Part shown: positions 1 through 8,250 of the stretch, piece after piece
Layout: each line of letters opens with the position of its first letter
How positions within the stretch are numbered: the first letter of the stretch is position 1
Assembly (NCBI GenBank): GCA_003313425.1
Contig: NHZP01000148.1
Coordinates: 1 to 35,566 of the forward strand
Origin: Pseudopyrenochaeta lycopersici
Lineage: Eukaryota > Ascomycota > Dothideomycetes > Pleosporales > Pseudopyrenochaetaceae
Reading direction: 5' to 3'
DNA: 35,566 bases
Made by a program: the position numbers and the translations under genes
The notes under the pieces: model-generated
Database searches by the model: none
Told to the model about the DNA's origin: nothing
The model's input: the letters and a program-made list of their open reading frames with translations, nothing else

Positions 1-317
1 TTTCAGTATCCATCGAAACACGAATGAGCTATACGTTCAGATACAGCCAAGACAGGCATACAGTAGGGCATCGTAGCACGCGGAGAGACTATCAGGCATA
101 ATGCAGCCAAGTAAGCTCTCACCACGTATAGGCCTTCGCTTTGAAGTCCATAGTCCGTAGGTACTGCTAGCTCAGCTTGAATCCCGAGAAAAATCCCAGT
201 TCGACGCCAATTCGCCAACGGTTTCACGACTTCTCACTTTGCAGAAATGAGTAATTATCGCTAGGCCAGTCATGTTCATATTAGTGCCATGGAGTCGACA
301 GATGAATTGCCCCTACA
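1..317. other. Left-edge flank, no supportable gene
   Basis: A minus-strand frame is open over 3-227 but begins with GTG and resembles nothing I know. An ATG at 289 opens a plus-strand frame that runs into the hAT-1 insertion site. I see no RNA gene or repeat here. Confidence 0.5.
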
Positions 318-325
318 CTTCGTGA
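318..325. repeat. hAT-1 target-site duplication, left copy
   Basis: CTTCGTGA lies directly outside the left inverted repeat and matches 3409-3416 exactly. Eight base pairs is the standard duplication length for hAT transposons. A perfect match suggests a fairly recent insertion. Confidence 0.93.
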
Positions 326-344
326 CAGACTTGCCAACAAGCAA
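326..344 (+). repeat. hAT-1 left terminal inverted repeat
   Basis: CAGACTTGCCAACAAGCAA is the exact reverse complement of 3390-3408. Similarity continues imperfectly inward for about another 13 bp on each side. Confidence 0.95.
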
Positions 345-365
345 TCACTATCAACTTGATTGATT

Positions 366-392
366 GAATTGATTGGTTAAACCAATCAATTC
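366..392. repeat. Subterminal palindrome of hAT-1
   Basis: Two perfect 13-bp arms (366-378 and 380-392) are separated by a single A. The arm reads GAATTGATTGGTT. It lies in a block of ATTGA/TCAAT words spanning about 350-475. Such subterminal repeats are typical hAT transposase binding sites; the binding role is inferred. Confidence 0.8.
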
Positions 393-683
393 AAATCAAC
401 TCGGAGCTCCCGTGTTAACCAATCAAATCAAATTAAAGCTGTCAATTTGATTGAATTGATTAGTTAATTGGTTTAGTGTGTGCACGTCTTTGAGGTTTTT
501 GTGATAGGTGGGAAGCTGATCCCGTGATACTTTCTTGGTGTTGCAGGTAGCTTAAGATCTAGCCCAAACTTACTAATATACTAACTTATTTGGGCTATCT
601 CATATTGACGCGCCCTTTGTTGATGCTCAACAGCCATCTATACCAGCTGTATTGTCGCGTTTTTAAGCGTTTTATTGTCTAAG

Positions 684-968
684 ATGGCGCCTAAACGTCG
701 TCTCCAATCAAGTAATTCAACGAGTAAACGTACCAGAGTTGCCGCGCGCGGTGCTGGCCCTTCTACATCGCCGCCTACATCAACGCCTACATCGCCTCCT
801 ACATCGCTGCGCCGATCACCTCGGAGAGCCTTGGCTGCCGCAAGCCAGGCCACCTGTTCGCAGCGCCCAGAGCCAACGTTTGAGTTGCAGTTTTTGGAGT
901 CGCAGCCCGAGGCAGAGATCGCGCCGCCCGCTGAGGGCAGTGGTGCTGGCCACTATAGCTATAACTGA
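684..968 (+). CDS. Probable N-terminal part of hAT-1 transposase, out of frame
   Basis: An ATG at 684 opens 94 codons of basic, Ser/Thr/Pro-rich protein beginning MAPKRRLQSS, with a repeated PTSTPTSPPT stretch. This resembles the disordered, nuclear-signal-like N-termini of fungal hAT transposases. It ends at TGA 966-968 in frame 0, while the transposase body is in frame 1 and open from upstream of 739. A one-base shift anywhere in 739-965 would fuse them. I tried GT-AG introns here and none gave the correct phase at a believable length. So either one base is inserted, the assembly has an error, or translation starts at 988. Confidence 0.45.
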   Translation: MAPKRRLQSSNSTSKRTRVAARGAGPSTSPPTSTPTSPPTSLRRSPRRALAAASQATCSQRPEPTFELQFLESQPEAEIAPPAEGSGAGHYSYN

Positions 969-987
969 GGATGGAGATAGCAATGAG

Positions 988-3234
988 ATGATCTCTACGG
1001 TTGATGATTTTGAAGGCATCAAATGGGAGCGCCTGCGTGGATATATTAAGCCTCTAGCAACTCAGCGACGCAAGAAAAGCTGGATATTCAAGCATGGCTA
1101 TCGCGTTGCTGAGCTTAAAGATCCATCTCAACTATGGTTTGTATGCAAGTACTGCCATCTCCACAAGCGTATTGACGCTGGCCGCAGCGGTATGTTCAAT
1201 GTTACAAAGGCTACTTCGTCGGCAGCGTCCCATCTCAAGCAGCGTACGCCTGGCCATAACCTCACAGAAGATGGCGTTCGCGAGCCTACAAGAGCTTCTG
1301 GGCAACGCTCATTGCGGCAAGCATTTGAAGCTGGTGTTGCAATAGATCAAGATGTTGCTAACGCAATGGGAAACTTCAACGTACAGCACTTCCGGCGCGC
1401 AGTTATCCTATGGCTCGTTGAGAATAATCACCCACTTCGTGAGTTGGAGACACCAGCTTTCCGCGAGATGATGACAGCTATCAACCCAGAAGCTGAGAGG
1501 TCGTTGTGGGCGAGTCGTACGAGCGCCGCTGCCTTTGTAATGAGGCTGTTCCGGCACTTAAAGCCTCAAGTTGTCACGGCCCTATCCACTGCAATAAGCA
1601 AAATTCATATAAGCTTCGACGGCTGGACGACTAAAGGAGGCAAACGTGGCTTTTTTGGAGTGGTTGCCCACTTTGCTGATAACTCCGGCACTATACGAGA
1701 CCTGCCCATCGCTCTCCCACAGCTCGCGCGCGCCCATACAGGCGAAGCAATCGCTCAAGCTGTGACTCAAACGCTTGAAGCTTACAGTATAACTCGTAGT
1801 CAATTAGGCTACTTTGTACTTGATAACGCTAAGAACAACGACGCCGCAATCGCTATAATTGCTAGTAACTACACCTTTGAGCTAGCGCACCGGCGCCTGC
1901 GCTGTAGCTGCCATACACTTAACCTCGTCGGACAAAAGCTTATGTTTGGCACCAACAAAGACGCCTACGAGAACGCTGAGGAGCACTATACTCAAGAGGA
2001 GCAGTACATGCAGGAGTGGCGCAAAAACGGGCCTTTAGAAGTGTTAATAGATGTAATTAACTACATCAAAACACCGCAACAATATAAACTCTTCCGCGAG
2101 TGCCAAGAGCGCGCAAATACTAGGCTCGCTGCTGACGAACGCACCTATATACTTGAGCCAGTCAAGCCAGTTGTCACTCGTTGGAACTCATATTGCGCAG
2201 CTTTTGCGCGCGCTATAAAGCTTCAAGCTGCGTTTAGTTTATACGCTGAGCACCACATTAGCAAGATCGCGACTGCTGATACTCTCGCTGAACGGCGCCA
2301 CACTAAGCCACCAGATGCTCCAAGTTGGATGAGATCAACTGGGCTACAAGCTGCCGACTGGATCACAATTACAGAGTATCAAGACTGCTTAGAGCCGCTA
2401 AAGCTTGCTACTAAGCGCCTTGAAGGGCGCGGTAAAGCTAGCAAATTTGGCGCTATATATGAGATTATACCGGTGTTTGAATTCGTGTTAAAGCAACTCG
2501 AAGCGCGCAAAACCTATCTATCGCAGGTTAACTTTGCCTCCCATCGTGAGGCTCCTGAAGATCACCTCCTCGTCAATATAAACGCAGCTTGGAGCAAAGC
2601 TAACGACTATTACTCAAAGCTTGACGACTCACCTGCTTACTACGCCGCCACCTGCCTCCATCCATACTACAAGTACTACTGCGAGAATAGTTGGGTTGAC
2701 GAACCTGATTGGCTCAACAGAGCTAGCCGAGGCTTCCAGCAGCTTTGGGCAGAGTATAAGCCTCACCGCCCACGCTCGCCACAAGCAATTGCAGTACGCA
2801 CAAGCAGCATTGACGACGCGATCGCTGCGTTGATCCACCGCGGCGGCGCTCCAGAGGCTCCAGAAGATGAGTACGAGCAGTGGAGATCGAGAGAACCAGT
2901 ATGGGCGCAGGAAGAGAACGAGGCTGATGGTGACCCAGTCAAGTATTGGATTCGAATGAGGCCAAAATACCCCAATTTGGCGCAGTTTGCAATCGATATA
3001 CTAACAATCCCAGCATCAAGCAGCGATTGTGAGCGCCTCTTTAGTGAGCTTGGCGATCTACTTGAGCCGAAACGACGTCGGATAGGTAGTGAACAACTCG
3101 CTGCTCTCCAACTAGTGAGATCTTGGGTAAAAGCTGGCTTCAAAACACCATACAGCAGCGATGAGATGGAGTTGACTGACGAGCAAATCGTCCAAGAGTA
3201 CCACATGGACGAGTGGGATTCTCTACTACTGTAA
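988..3234 (+). CDS. hAT family transposase
   Basis: Transposase of hAT-1, 748 residues from the first in-frame ATG (988). Domains in order: a BED-like zinc finger near residues 30-90 (VCKYC, then the SHL...GH histidines); the RNase H-like core with the first Asp at about residue 211 (SFDGWTTKGG) and the second at about 279 (FVLDNAKNND), followed by CSCHTLNLV; a long helical insertion; and the C-terminal dimerisation block with ASSSDCERLF, whose Glu at about 682 is the usual third catalytic acid. The length suits full-length hAT transposases. The frame is uninterrupted after 988 and TAA at 3232-3234 ends it within the element. The real protein probably also used the upstream part at 684 in another frame. 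The assignment as hAT is secure from motifs, repeats and target duplication together. Confidence 0.93.
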   Translation: MISTVDDFEGIKWERLRGYIKPLATQRRKKSWIFKHGYRVAELKDPSQLWFVCKYCHLHKRIDAGRSGMFNVTKATSSAASHLKQRTPGHNLTEDGVREPTRASGQRSLRQAFEAGVAIDQDVANAMGNFNVQHFRRAVILWLVENNHPLRELETPAFREMMTAINPEAERSLWASRTSAAAFVMRLFRHLKPQVVTALSTAISKIHISFDGWTTKGGKRGFFGVVAHFADNSGTIRDLPIALPQLARAHTGEAIAQAVTQTLEAYSITRSQLGYFVLDNAKNNDAAIAIIASNYTFELAHRRLRCSCHTLNLVGQKLMFGTNKDAYENAEEHYTQEEQYMQEWRKNGPLEVLIDVINYIKTPQQYKLFRECQERANTRLAADERTYILEPVKPVVTRWNSYCAAFARAIKLQAAFSLYAEHHISKIATADTLAERRHTKPPDAPSWMRSTGLQAADWITITEYQDCLEPLKLATKRLEGRGKASKFGAIYEIIPVFEFVLKQLEARKTYLSQVNFASHREAPEDHLLVNINAAWSKANDYYSKLDDSPAYYAATCLHPYYKYYCENSWVDEPDWLNRASRGFQQLWAEYKPHRPRSPQAIAVRTSSIDDAIAALIHRGGAPEAPEDEYEQWRSREPVWAQEENEADGDPVKYWIRMRPKYPNLAQFAIDILTIPASSSDCERLFSELGDLLEPKRRRIGSEQLAALQLVRSWVKAGFKTPYSSDEMELTDEQIVQEYHMDEWDSLLL

Positions 3235-3270
3235 TTTGTATAGGATATAATCTCTTGGCACCTCTTTCGA

Positions 3271-3300
3271 GTCAATCAAATCAATCAAATCAATCAACTT
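3271..3300. repeat. Subterminal TCAA-rich direct repeats of hAT-1
   Basis: TCAATCAAA-type units repeat head to tail just downstream of the transposase stop. Related words continue to about 3390, including a TTTAGGCTTTAAGTTGATTT segment. They mirror the ATTGA-rich block at the left end. Confidence 0.75.
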
Positions 3301-3389
3301 TATCCTAAATAGGCAATAATCAACTCACAATCAATCAGATGGCTCCGAAGTAACAATCAAATCAACTTTAGGCTTTAAGTTGATTTGAT

Positions 3390-3408
3390 TTGCTTGTTGG
3401 CAAGTCTG
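3390..3408 (-). repeat. hAT-1 right terminal inverted repeat
   Basis: TTGCTTGTTGGCAAGTCTG, exact reverse complement of 326-344. Confidence 0.95.
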
Positions 3409-3416
3409 CTTCGTGA
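3409..3416. repeat. hAT-1 target-site duplication, right copy
   Basis: CTTCGTGA, identical to 318-325. Confidence 0.93.
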
Positions 3417-3739
3417 TAATGCTGGGAACAGGAGGGCCATCAATCTTGCTGCTAACCTGGCGGGCACATACATGCTGCAAAGAATGTATTAGGTCTCCAA
3501 AGCGTTATCTATTCAATGCCTGGTACCGCTGGGTTTCATGCTCCCATGATCTTTGTCGCCATACGGAATATGAGGCAAAAGGCACTCAATCAGTTTCCGG
3601 TCTTAGTGAAAAGCTACCACGCTTGTCTTCAAGTTCCGCAAGTGGACTTATTGTCGGAACTAGCGGTGAAACTACTTGTGTTTGTACCCTGCCTGTGCAT
3701 CAGCATGTGTTCCAGATATGACTCCTTAGATAGTGAGAC
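3417..3739. other. Right flank of hAT-1, uncertain frame only
   Basis: A plus-strand frame is open from the element edge to a stop at 3719-3721. It would be continuous with the frame opening at 289 if the transposon and one duplication copy were absent (113 codons in all). The protein has no recognisable domain, so a gene here is doubtful. Confidence 0.3.
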
Positions 3740-4751
3740 TTACTGTGGCTGTTCGTTGTGAGGAATCTGATGAATATACTCTTGATACGGGTAGACATAT
3801 GGCGATATGATGGTAGACGACGGCGAGAACGGAGGTGGAATCTCACAGACACCAGGACTGATGAGGTGTGCGCCGGCTGGGTTGGATGGTGGCGTCAGGA
3901 GTGCCGCTCTATGCCCGATCCTGGTCCTGCGTGCCACATGAAAGAGAGCTGCGGCGCAAAGCGCAATAAAAGCAATTCCACCAAAAACAATCCCGACAAT
4001 TGCGGCACTGGAGAGCTTTGGAGAGTGATGGTTGCTCGCCGTCGAGGTTTCTTGCGAGCTAGCAGTAGGTGCGGCCACGAGTGTCGAGGAAGCTTCTTTG
4101 GGAACGGGTTCGCCGGGTGCTACCTGGAAGTCTGCCCTTGCTGCTGCAAGGATCTGCGCATCGAGGGTCTGGGTGCTGCTAGGATTGATAGCGCCGACCA
4201 TCTGCTTTCCCATGCACGAATTTGGAGCGGCACAATAGTAGAAGATAGGCTCTGTGCTGTTGATGGTCAGATTCCAGTGAGTGATCTAGCACGATCAGCC
4301 GGCATGTCTCAACACTATGAAGGAATGAAGGGATGCAGTCACACACATCGCTTGTAGTCTTAACCCATTGAGTCTCTGACCAGAATCCCGTCTTATCCTT
4401 TCCAGTGTATTCATAAGGCACGCATGCGCTTCCATACTCCGCTCGGGCGACTGAGTGGTCCGGAGGATAGAACTCAAATGTAATAATGTCGTCGACAGAG
4501 ACGTTGGTCAATTCCGCAGGCTCGAATTGGAAGCCGCCCGCTCCTGCTTTGACAAGATGCACGCGAGGCTCGCTCACACCGGTCGCCGTGCTGCTTGCCC
4601 CGATCACGGGCGATGCTGTGCTTGCGCTTTGAGAGGTAACTGGGGTCGACGATGTTACACTAGCTACCTCGTTCGTCGTGGTTTGCGCGGAGCTGAGAGC
4701 TAGGAGAGCACTTGCCGCCAAAGCCAGCGTCGAAACCCACCAAGTAGTCAT
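3740..4751 (-). CDS. Membrane-anchored cupredoxin-like extracellular protein, two exons
   Basis: Exon 1 is 4347-4751 and exon 2 is 3740-4285. The 61-bp GT-AG intron (4286-4346, phase 0) is needed to join the cupredoxin core; the spliced protein has 316 residues. Layout: signal peptide 1-22; Ser/Thr-rich linker to about 60; cupredoxin fold about 63-170 with the IITFEFYPPDHSV strand (His99) and the PIFYYCAAPNSCMGKQMVGAIN strand (Cys153, Met164); Ser/Thr stretch; one transmembrane helix about 229-251 followed by RRTR; and a Pro-rich cytoplasmic tail. It matches the fungal 'extracellular serine-rich / cupredoxin' family, which is type I membrane protein or secreted. The second His of classical blue-copper sites is not evident in the CAAPNSC loop, so copper binding is uncertain. 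ATG 4751 directly precedes the signal peptide. Confidence 0.85.
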
Positions 4752-6306
4752 TGTGCCGGGGATGTTCGTGATGCCTGAAGAAGTAGTGATCTATCCCTTG
4801 GATTCAATGCCGAACTGTTCGACGTTCTGTGTCGGGCAGAGCCGTTCTAAAGGCAGGTAAGGAGCAGTAAGGCAGAAAGATGGTTGTTGCGATATGGCGC
4901 ATAATTACTCCCTTGTGATGATCATTCTCACTATTCACGTCGTCTGTTCGCCTGCGCCGGTTGAGCACGTCGAAACTCTGTTGAGCCACTACTGTGCGGG
5001 GTGAACCACTGCTCAACTAAATGCTTTACCGGCTTACTATTGGCACTGCGTCGAGCATAGAGCTTTCTCAGACTGGACACATCAGCTCGCCGTGCTTCTG
5101 ACGCTAACTTTGCAGCAGTTGCGGCGTGAAAGCATCCAGCTACAAGGCTAATGTCTTGTTCATGGAACTGTTGGCGTCAAAACAACTACGATCATGGCAG
5201 AATCTGGAATGTTGGCTCACACATACAGCGTAACACCGCTACGCGGCCGGTTACCGGCTTAGGTACGCATCCTACGCACCTGGGTCAGCGGATCTCCTGC
5301 CTGTCACTTAGACTGTCAATTGTTTCGATAGCGACGCTAAAAGAATCGGCGTCCAGAGTAATACGCTGAAGTATGACGCTGGAGTATCAGCATACGTTAT
5401 ACAACAACCGCCTGATGATATCGCGATCTGCCATGCCTGACGGTTACCTCGGATAAGCAAACATCGTATCCTCGTCCATGGCTAGATTACTAGACGTGGT
5501 CGCAAAGTTGATATGATAGTTCAGCACGTAAGCACGATGCAAGCAGAATACTGCTGTATAGCTTACATTATGCTGTGCTGCATTAGAATTGCACCACCCC
5601 ACCTCTCATTACATTTACACAGCATACAAAAATCATACAGTACGACCGCTTCCTGCTTACAGACATTCGATCATGCAATCACTTTTGAGCTCTCTACCAG
5701 GTCATGCCAATCCAATACTCGGTCAGCACATGAGCACTAGTATGGCACAGGTCAACTGTTACGACATCGGATAAGCGAATCGTTTTCATCACGCGCGCAT
5801 CGTGATTGGCGCTCCTAAGGTCCTTTGCAGTCCTCAGAGAACAACCTCGTCCAGTAGCTATGATATACGCGCCAGAACTCGAAGATCATGCGTATTTTTG
5901 GTGCTGTATACGCTTCGTTACCTTGCGCCCAGGCCTGTGCCATGGACAGACGTAGTTGACGGCTTGCCCAGCCCATTCATGTCCTGGAAGAAATAGACAC
6001 CTTTGCCGTTTCCTTTGGCTTCGCGACTAGGTTCAACCCACTACCACGTGCGGGAAACTGACCATAGAGCTTGAAGAAACCCTAAAGCACCATGCCTCGT
6101 GTCAGATCTGTAGTGCTTTCCCATGATAGGCGCTTTCGTTCTTCAAACGATCGAGCGAGAACTTTACGAGGCTTCGGGGATGAATTACACCCAAAATTAC
6201 CCAGCGTCAGCAATCTGTAGAAAACAATTCGTAGTCTCATCCATGGAAATGAGCGCGATGAGCAGATTGCCGCAAAAGTTTCACTGAGCTCGTTCGCTTA
6301 ACGTTA
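4752..6306. other. Intergenic, no supportable gene
   Basis: Only short frames without domains on either strand. I find no tRNA B-box, no array and no long repeat. The start probably contains the divergent 5' leader of the cupredoxin gene. Confidence 0.5.
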
Positions 6307-6554
6307 CAGTCGCTTGCACTTGCAGCTTCCGGTTTTTGCACGCCCCTCAACTTTCATCCCACGCTTACCCTAGACTCGCTTAGTTTCGGCTTTGCTAAGG
6401 CCAGCCAAGCACTGTAGTTTGGTTGGCTTAGATCGCTGACTGCTGACAATCGCTAAAGCTTTTTGGGAAAGGCTGTTATTAGGCGAGACAGGGCTGGCGT
6501 GGGATGAAAGATTTGTTGCTTGCAAGAACCGGAAACTGGAAGTGCAAGCGACTG
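6307..6554. mobile_element. 248-bp MITE with about 58-bp inverted repeats and TA flanks
   Basis: The left end (6307-6364) and the reverse complement of the right end (6497-6554) align without gaps over 58 bp with 9 mismatches; both begin CAGTCGCTTGCACTT. A TA dinucleotide lies directly outside each end (6305-6306 and 6555-6556). Long inverted repeats, a TA duplication and no coding capacity fit a non-autonomous Tc1/mariner-type MITE. The interior also has a hairpin around CTAAGGCCAGCCAAGC and GGTTGGCTTAG. The superfamily is inferred from the TA duplication alone. Confidence 0.85.
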
Positions 6555-6556
6555 TA

Positions 6557-7077
6557 TCTTTCTGCAGATGGGCTAAGCGCGATCGAAGCCCAATCAGGAC
6601 TAACTGCCCGCCCGGAACCCAATGACTTGGTTCATGCTGACATTGGCTCTACATCACTAGGTCACCAGCCGCTGCACACCCGCGGATTTTGCTGTTGATG
6701 AGGCTACTCATCAGCAAACTTTCCCTGCGCCAAATGTGCGATAAGCTCTGCAAAATGTTCGTCCAAGTCTTTCCTCCAGAGTGGTCAGCGAGCATGATCT
6801 TCAGTATTCTAAACGACTGGCATTGAGCCCTGCCATAGCTCCAATTAACACCACTGGAGAAGGAAATGCGCCAGATGAGGTGATGACAAGGACTACTCCT
6901 CGCTATCCAAGACTGAAGATGATTCGTTGTTGTCTTCATATAAGGGCGAATATAATCACTTGGCCTCTAACGGCTTCCTTCGCCTGTTGTAGGCATTTAT
7001 ATGAAGTCTCTTCCTTGTCCACTTGTGTGCATCGAACACCATTCACAGCCTTTTGAACGTCGATACCAGCTGTCAGA
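6557..7077. promoter_or_regulatory. Upstream region of the HMG-CoA reductase gene
   Basis: No supportable gene. TATAAG at 6939-6944 lies about 139 bp before the reductase ATG, a spacing also seen before several other genes in this window. No binding site of a known regulator was recognised. Confidence 0.4.
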
Positions 7078-8250
7078 ATGCGCGATGCGGTGCAGCGTAC
7101 GGACAAGTTCCACTCGCTTCTCGACCGCATTCCGCACATCCAAGCCCTCAAAGGCGAGCATGATAAAGTCAACATCGAGAACTTCGTCGGCTACGCAAAA
7201 GTCCCGGTAGGGCTAGCAGGCCCCTTGCGAATCCAAGGCTCCGAGAACACCGACGACGAGTTTTTCGCTCCATTAGCGACTGTCGAGCCCACGCTAGTCG
7301 CGAGCTGCTCCCGCGGAAGCAAGGCACTCCATCAATGCGGCGGTGTCCACTTCAGGGTGCTCGGTGAAGGCATGTCCCGGGCCCCTGTCTTCATGTTCGC
7401 CGACACCGCGGACGCCGTTGCGTTTGCAGAGCTGCTGCCCCGTCTGCACGAACAGTTCGCGCGCAAGGCTGAAAGCACGAGTCGCCACGCTCACCTTCAG
7501 AAGCTGACACCACACATCATCGGGTCCAGCGTCCATGTACACTTCAGCTACGCTTGTGGAGATGCCGCGGGGCAGAACATGGTCACCATCGCTACCCAGC
7601 GAGTCTGCGATAGCTTCATCGCATCGGCCACAGCACGAGAGCTACGGGTCCGGGACATCATCATCGAGGGTCAGATGGCGTCAGATAAGAAGCCTTCTTG
7701 GGGCAATGTGAAAGAGCCTCGAGGAGTGCAGGTTATCGTCTGGGGCAGGCTGAACGACGCTGTCTGCCAAGAAGTCCTCGGGTGTACGACCGAACGGCTG
7801 TATCAGGCGATACTTATCCTGAAGGAGGGTGGCATCCGCAACGGGCAGTTCGGCTGTAACATCAACGCTGCCAACATCATAGCAGCCATGTTCATAAGCT
7901 GCGGTCAGGACGCCGCAAGTGTGGCGGAGGGTTGCTGGAGCCACCTGACACCCGAGTATGACTGGACAACGAAAGAGCTGAGGCTGACTATGTTCTTTCC
8001 ATCGCTACCCGTTGCAGTTGTGGGGGGAGGGACGTTCTACGCGACGCAGCAAGAGTCTCTCCGGCTACTCGGATGCCAGGGTTTGGGGGGAAAGAGGCGT
8101 TTCGCTGGGCTCGTTGGAGCGTTTGCGCTTGCATTAGACATGAGTACCATTGCTGCCATTGCCAACAATACCTTTGCTAAAAGCCACGCAGCCCTTGCGA
8201 GAGGAAAAGGTCAGACTCGGGATCTCGTCTCCTCAAACTCTAAGCTGTGA
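7078..8250 (+). CDS. Soluble class I HMG-CoA reductase (catalytic domain only)
   Basis: 390-residue, intron-less protein. It would reduce HMG-CoA to mevalonate with two NADPH. All four catalytic residues of the class I family are recognisable: Glu70 (LATVEPTLVAS), Lys204 (SDKKPS), Asp278 (CGQDAAS) and His370 (AKSHAAL). Also present are the HMG-CoA binding ENFVGYAKVPVGLAGPL (34-50), GDAAGQNM (161-168) and the VGGGT...LGCQG segment (315-335). The usual fungal enzyme is about 1000 residues with an ER membrane and sterol-sensing N-terminus. That part is entirely absent, so this copy should be cytosolic and outside membrane-based feedback. ATG 7078 precedes the conserved start of the domain by about 33 residues, so this is not a random truncation. 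No terpene synthase or P450 lies nearby. It could be a supply or inhibitor-resistance copy, or transferred; those are inferences. Confidence 0.92.
   Translation: MRDAVQRTDKFHSLLDRIPHIQALKGEHDKVNIENFVGYAKVPVGLAGPLRIQGSENTDDEFFAPLATVEPTLVASCSRGSKALHQCGGVHFRVLGEGMSRAPVFMFADTADAVAFAELLPRLHEQFARKAESTSRHAHLQKLTPHIIGSSVHVHFSYACGDAAGQNMVTIATQRVCDSFIASATARELRVRDIIIEGQMASDKKPSWGNVKEPRGVQVIVWGRLNDAVCQEVLGCTTERLYQAILILKEGGIRNGQFGCNINAANIIAAMFISCGQDAASVAEGCWSHLTPEYDWTTKELRLTMFFPSLPVAVVGGGTFYATQQESLRLLGCQGLGGKRRFAGLVGAFALALDMSTIAAIANNTFAKSHAALARGKGQTRDLVSSNSKL

Larger units (their letters stand above)
326..3408 (+). mobile_element. Complete hAT DNA transposon (hAT-1)
   Basis: A 3083-bp element bounded by perfect 19-bp terminal inverted repeats and a perfect 8-bp target duplication. 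It contains one long plus-strand transposase frame. Subterminal DNA at both ends is rich in TCAAT/ATTGA repeats and includes a 27-bp palindrome. These are the expected features of an autonomous hAT family element: cut-and-paste movement by a BED-finger transposase that binds terminal and subterminal repeats. The codons show no obvious RIP-like stop load. The only visible flaw is a reading-frame break near the transposase N-terminus, so activity is plausible but not proven. Confidence 0.95.

Noticed and set aside
943..980. Possible 38-bp GT-AG intron joining the two hAT-1 transposase frames
   Set aside because: Its length gives the wrong phase (it would lead into frame 2), as does the 41-bp variant starting at 940.
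2763..3275. Minus-strand 170-codon frame inside hAT-1
   Set aside because: It is antisense to the conserved C-terminal transposase block, and its Ser/Arg-rich composition is what a shadow of that block would give.
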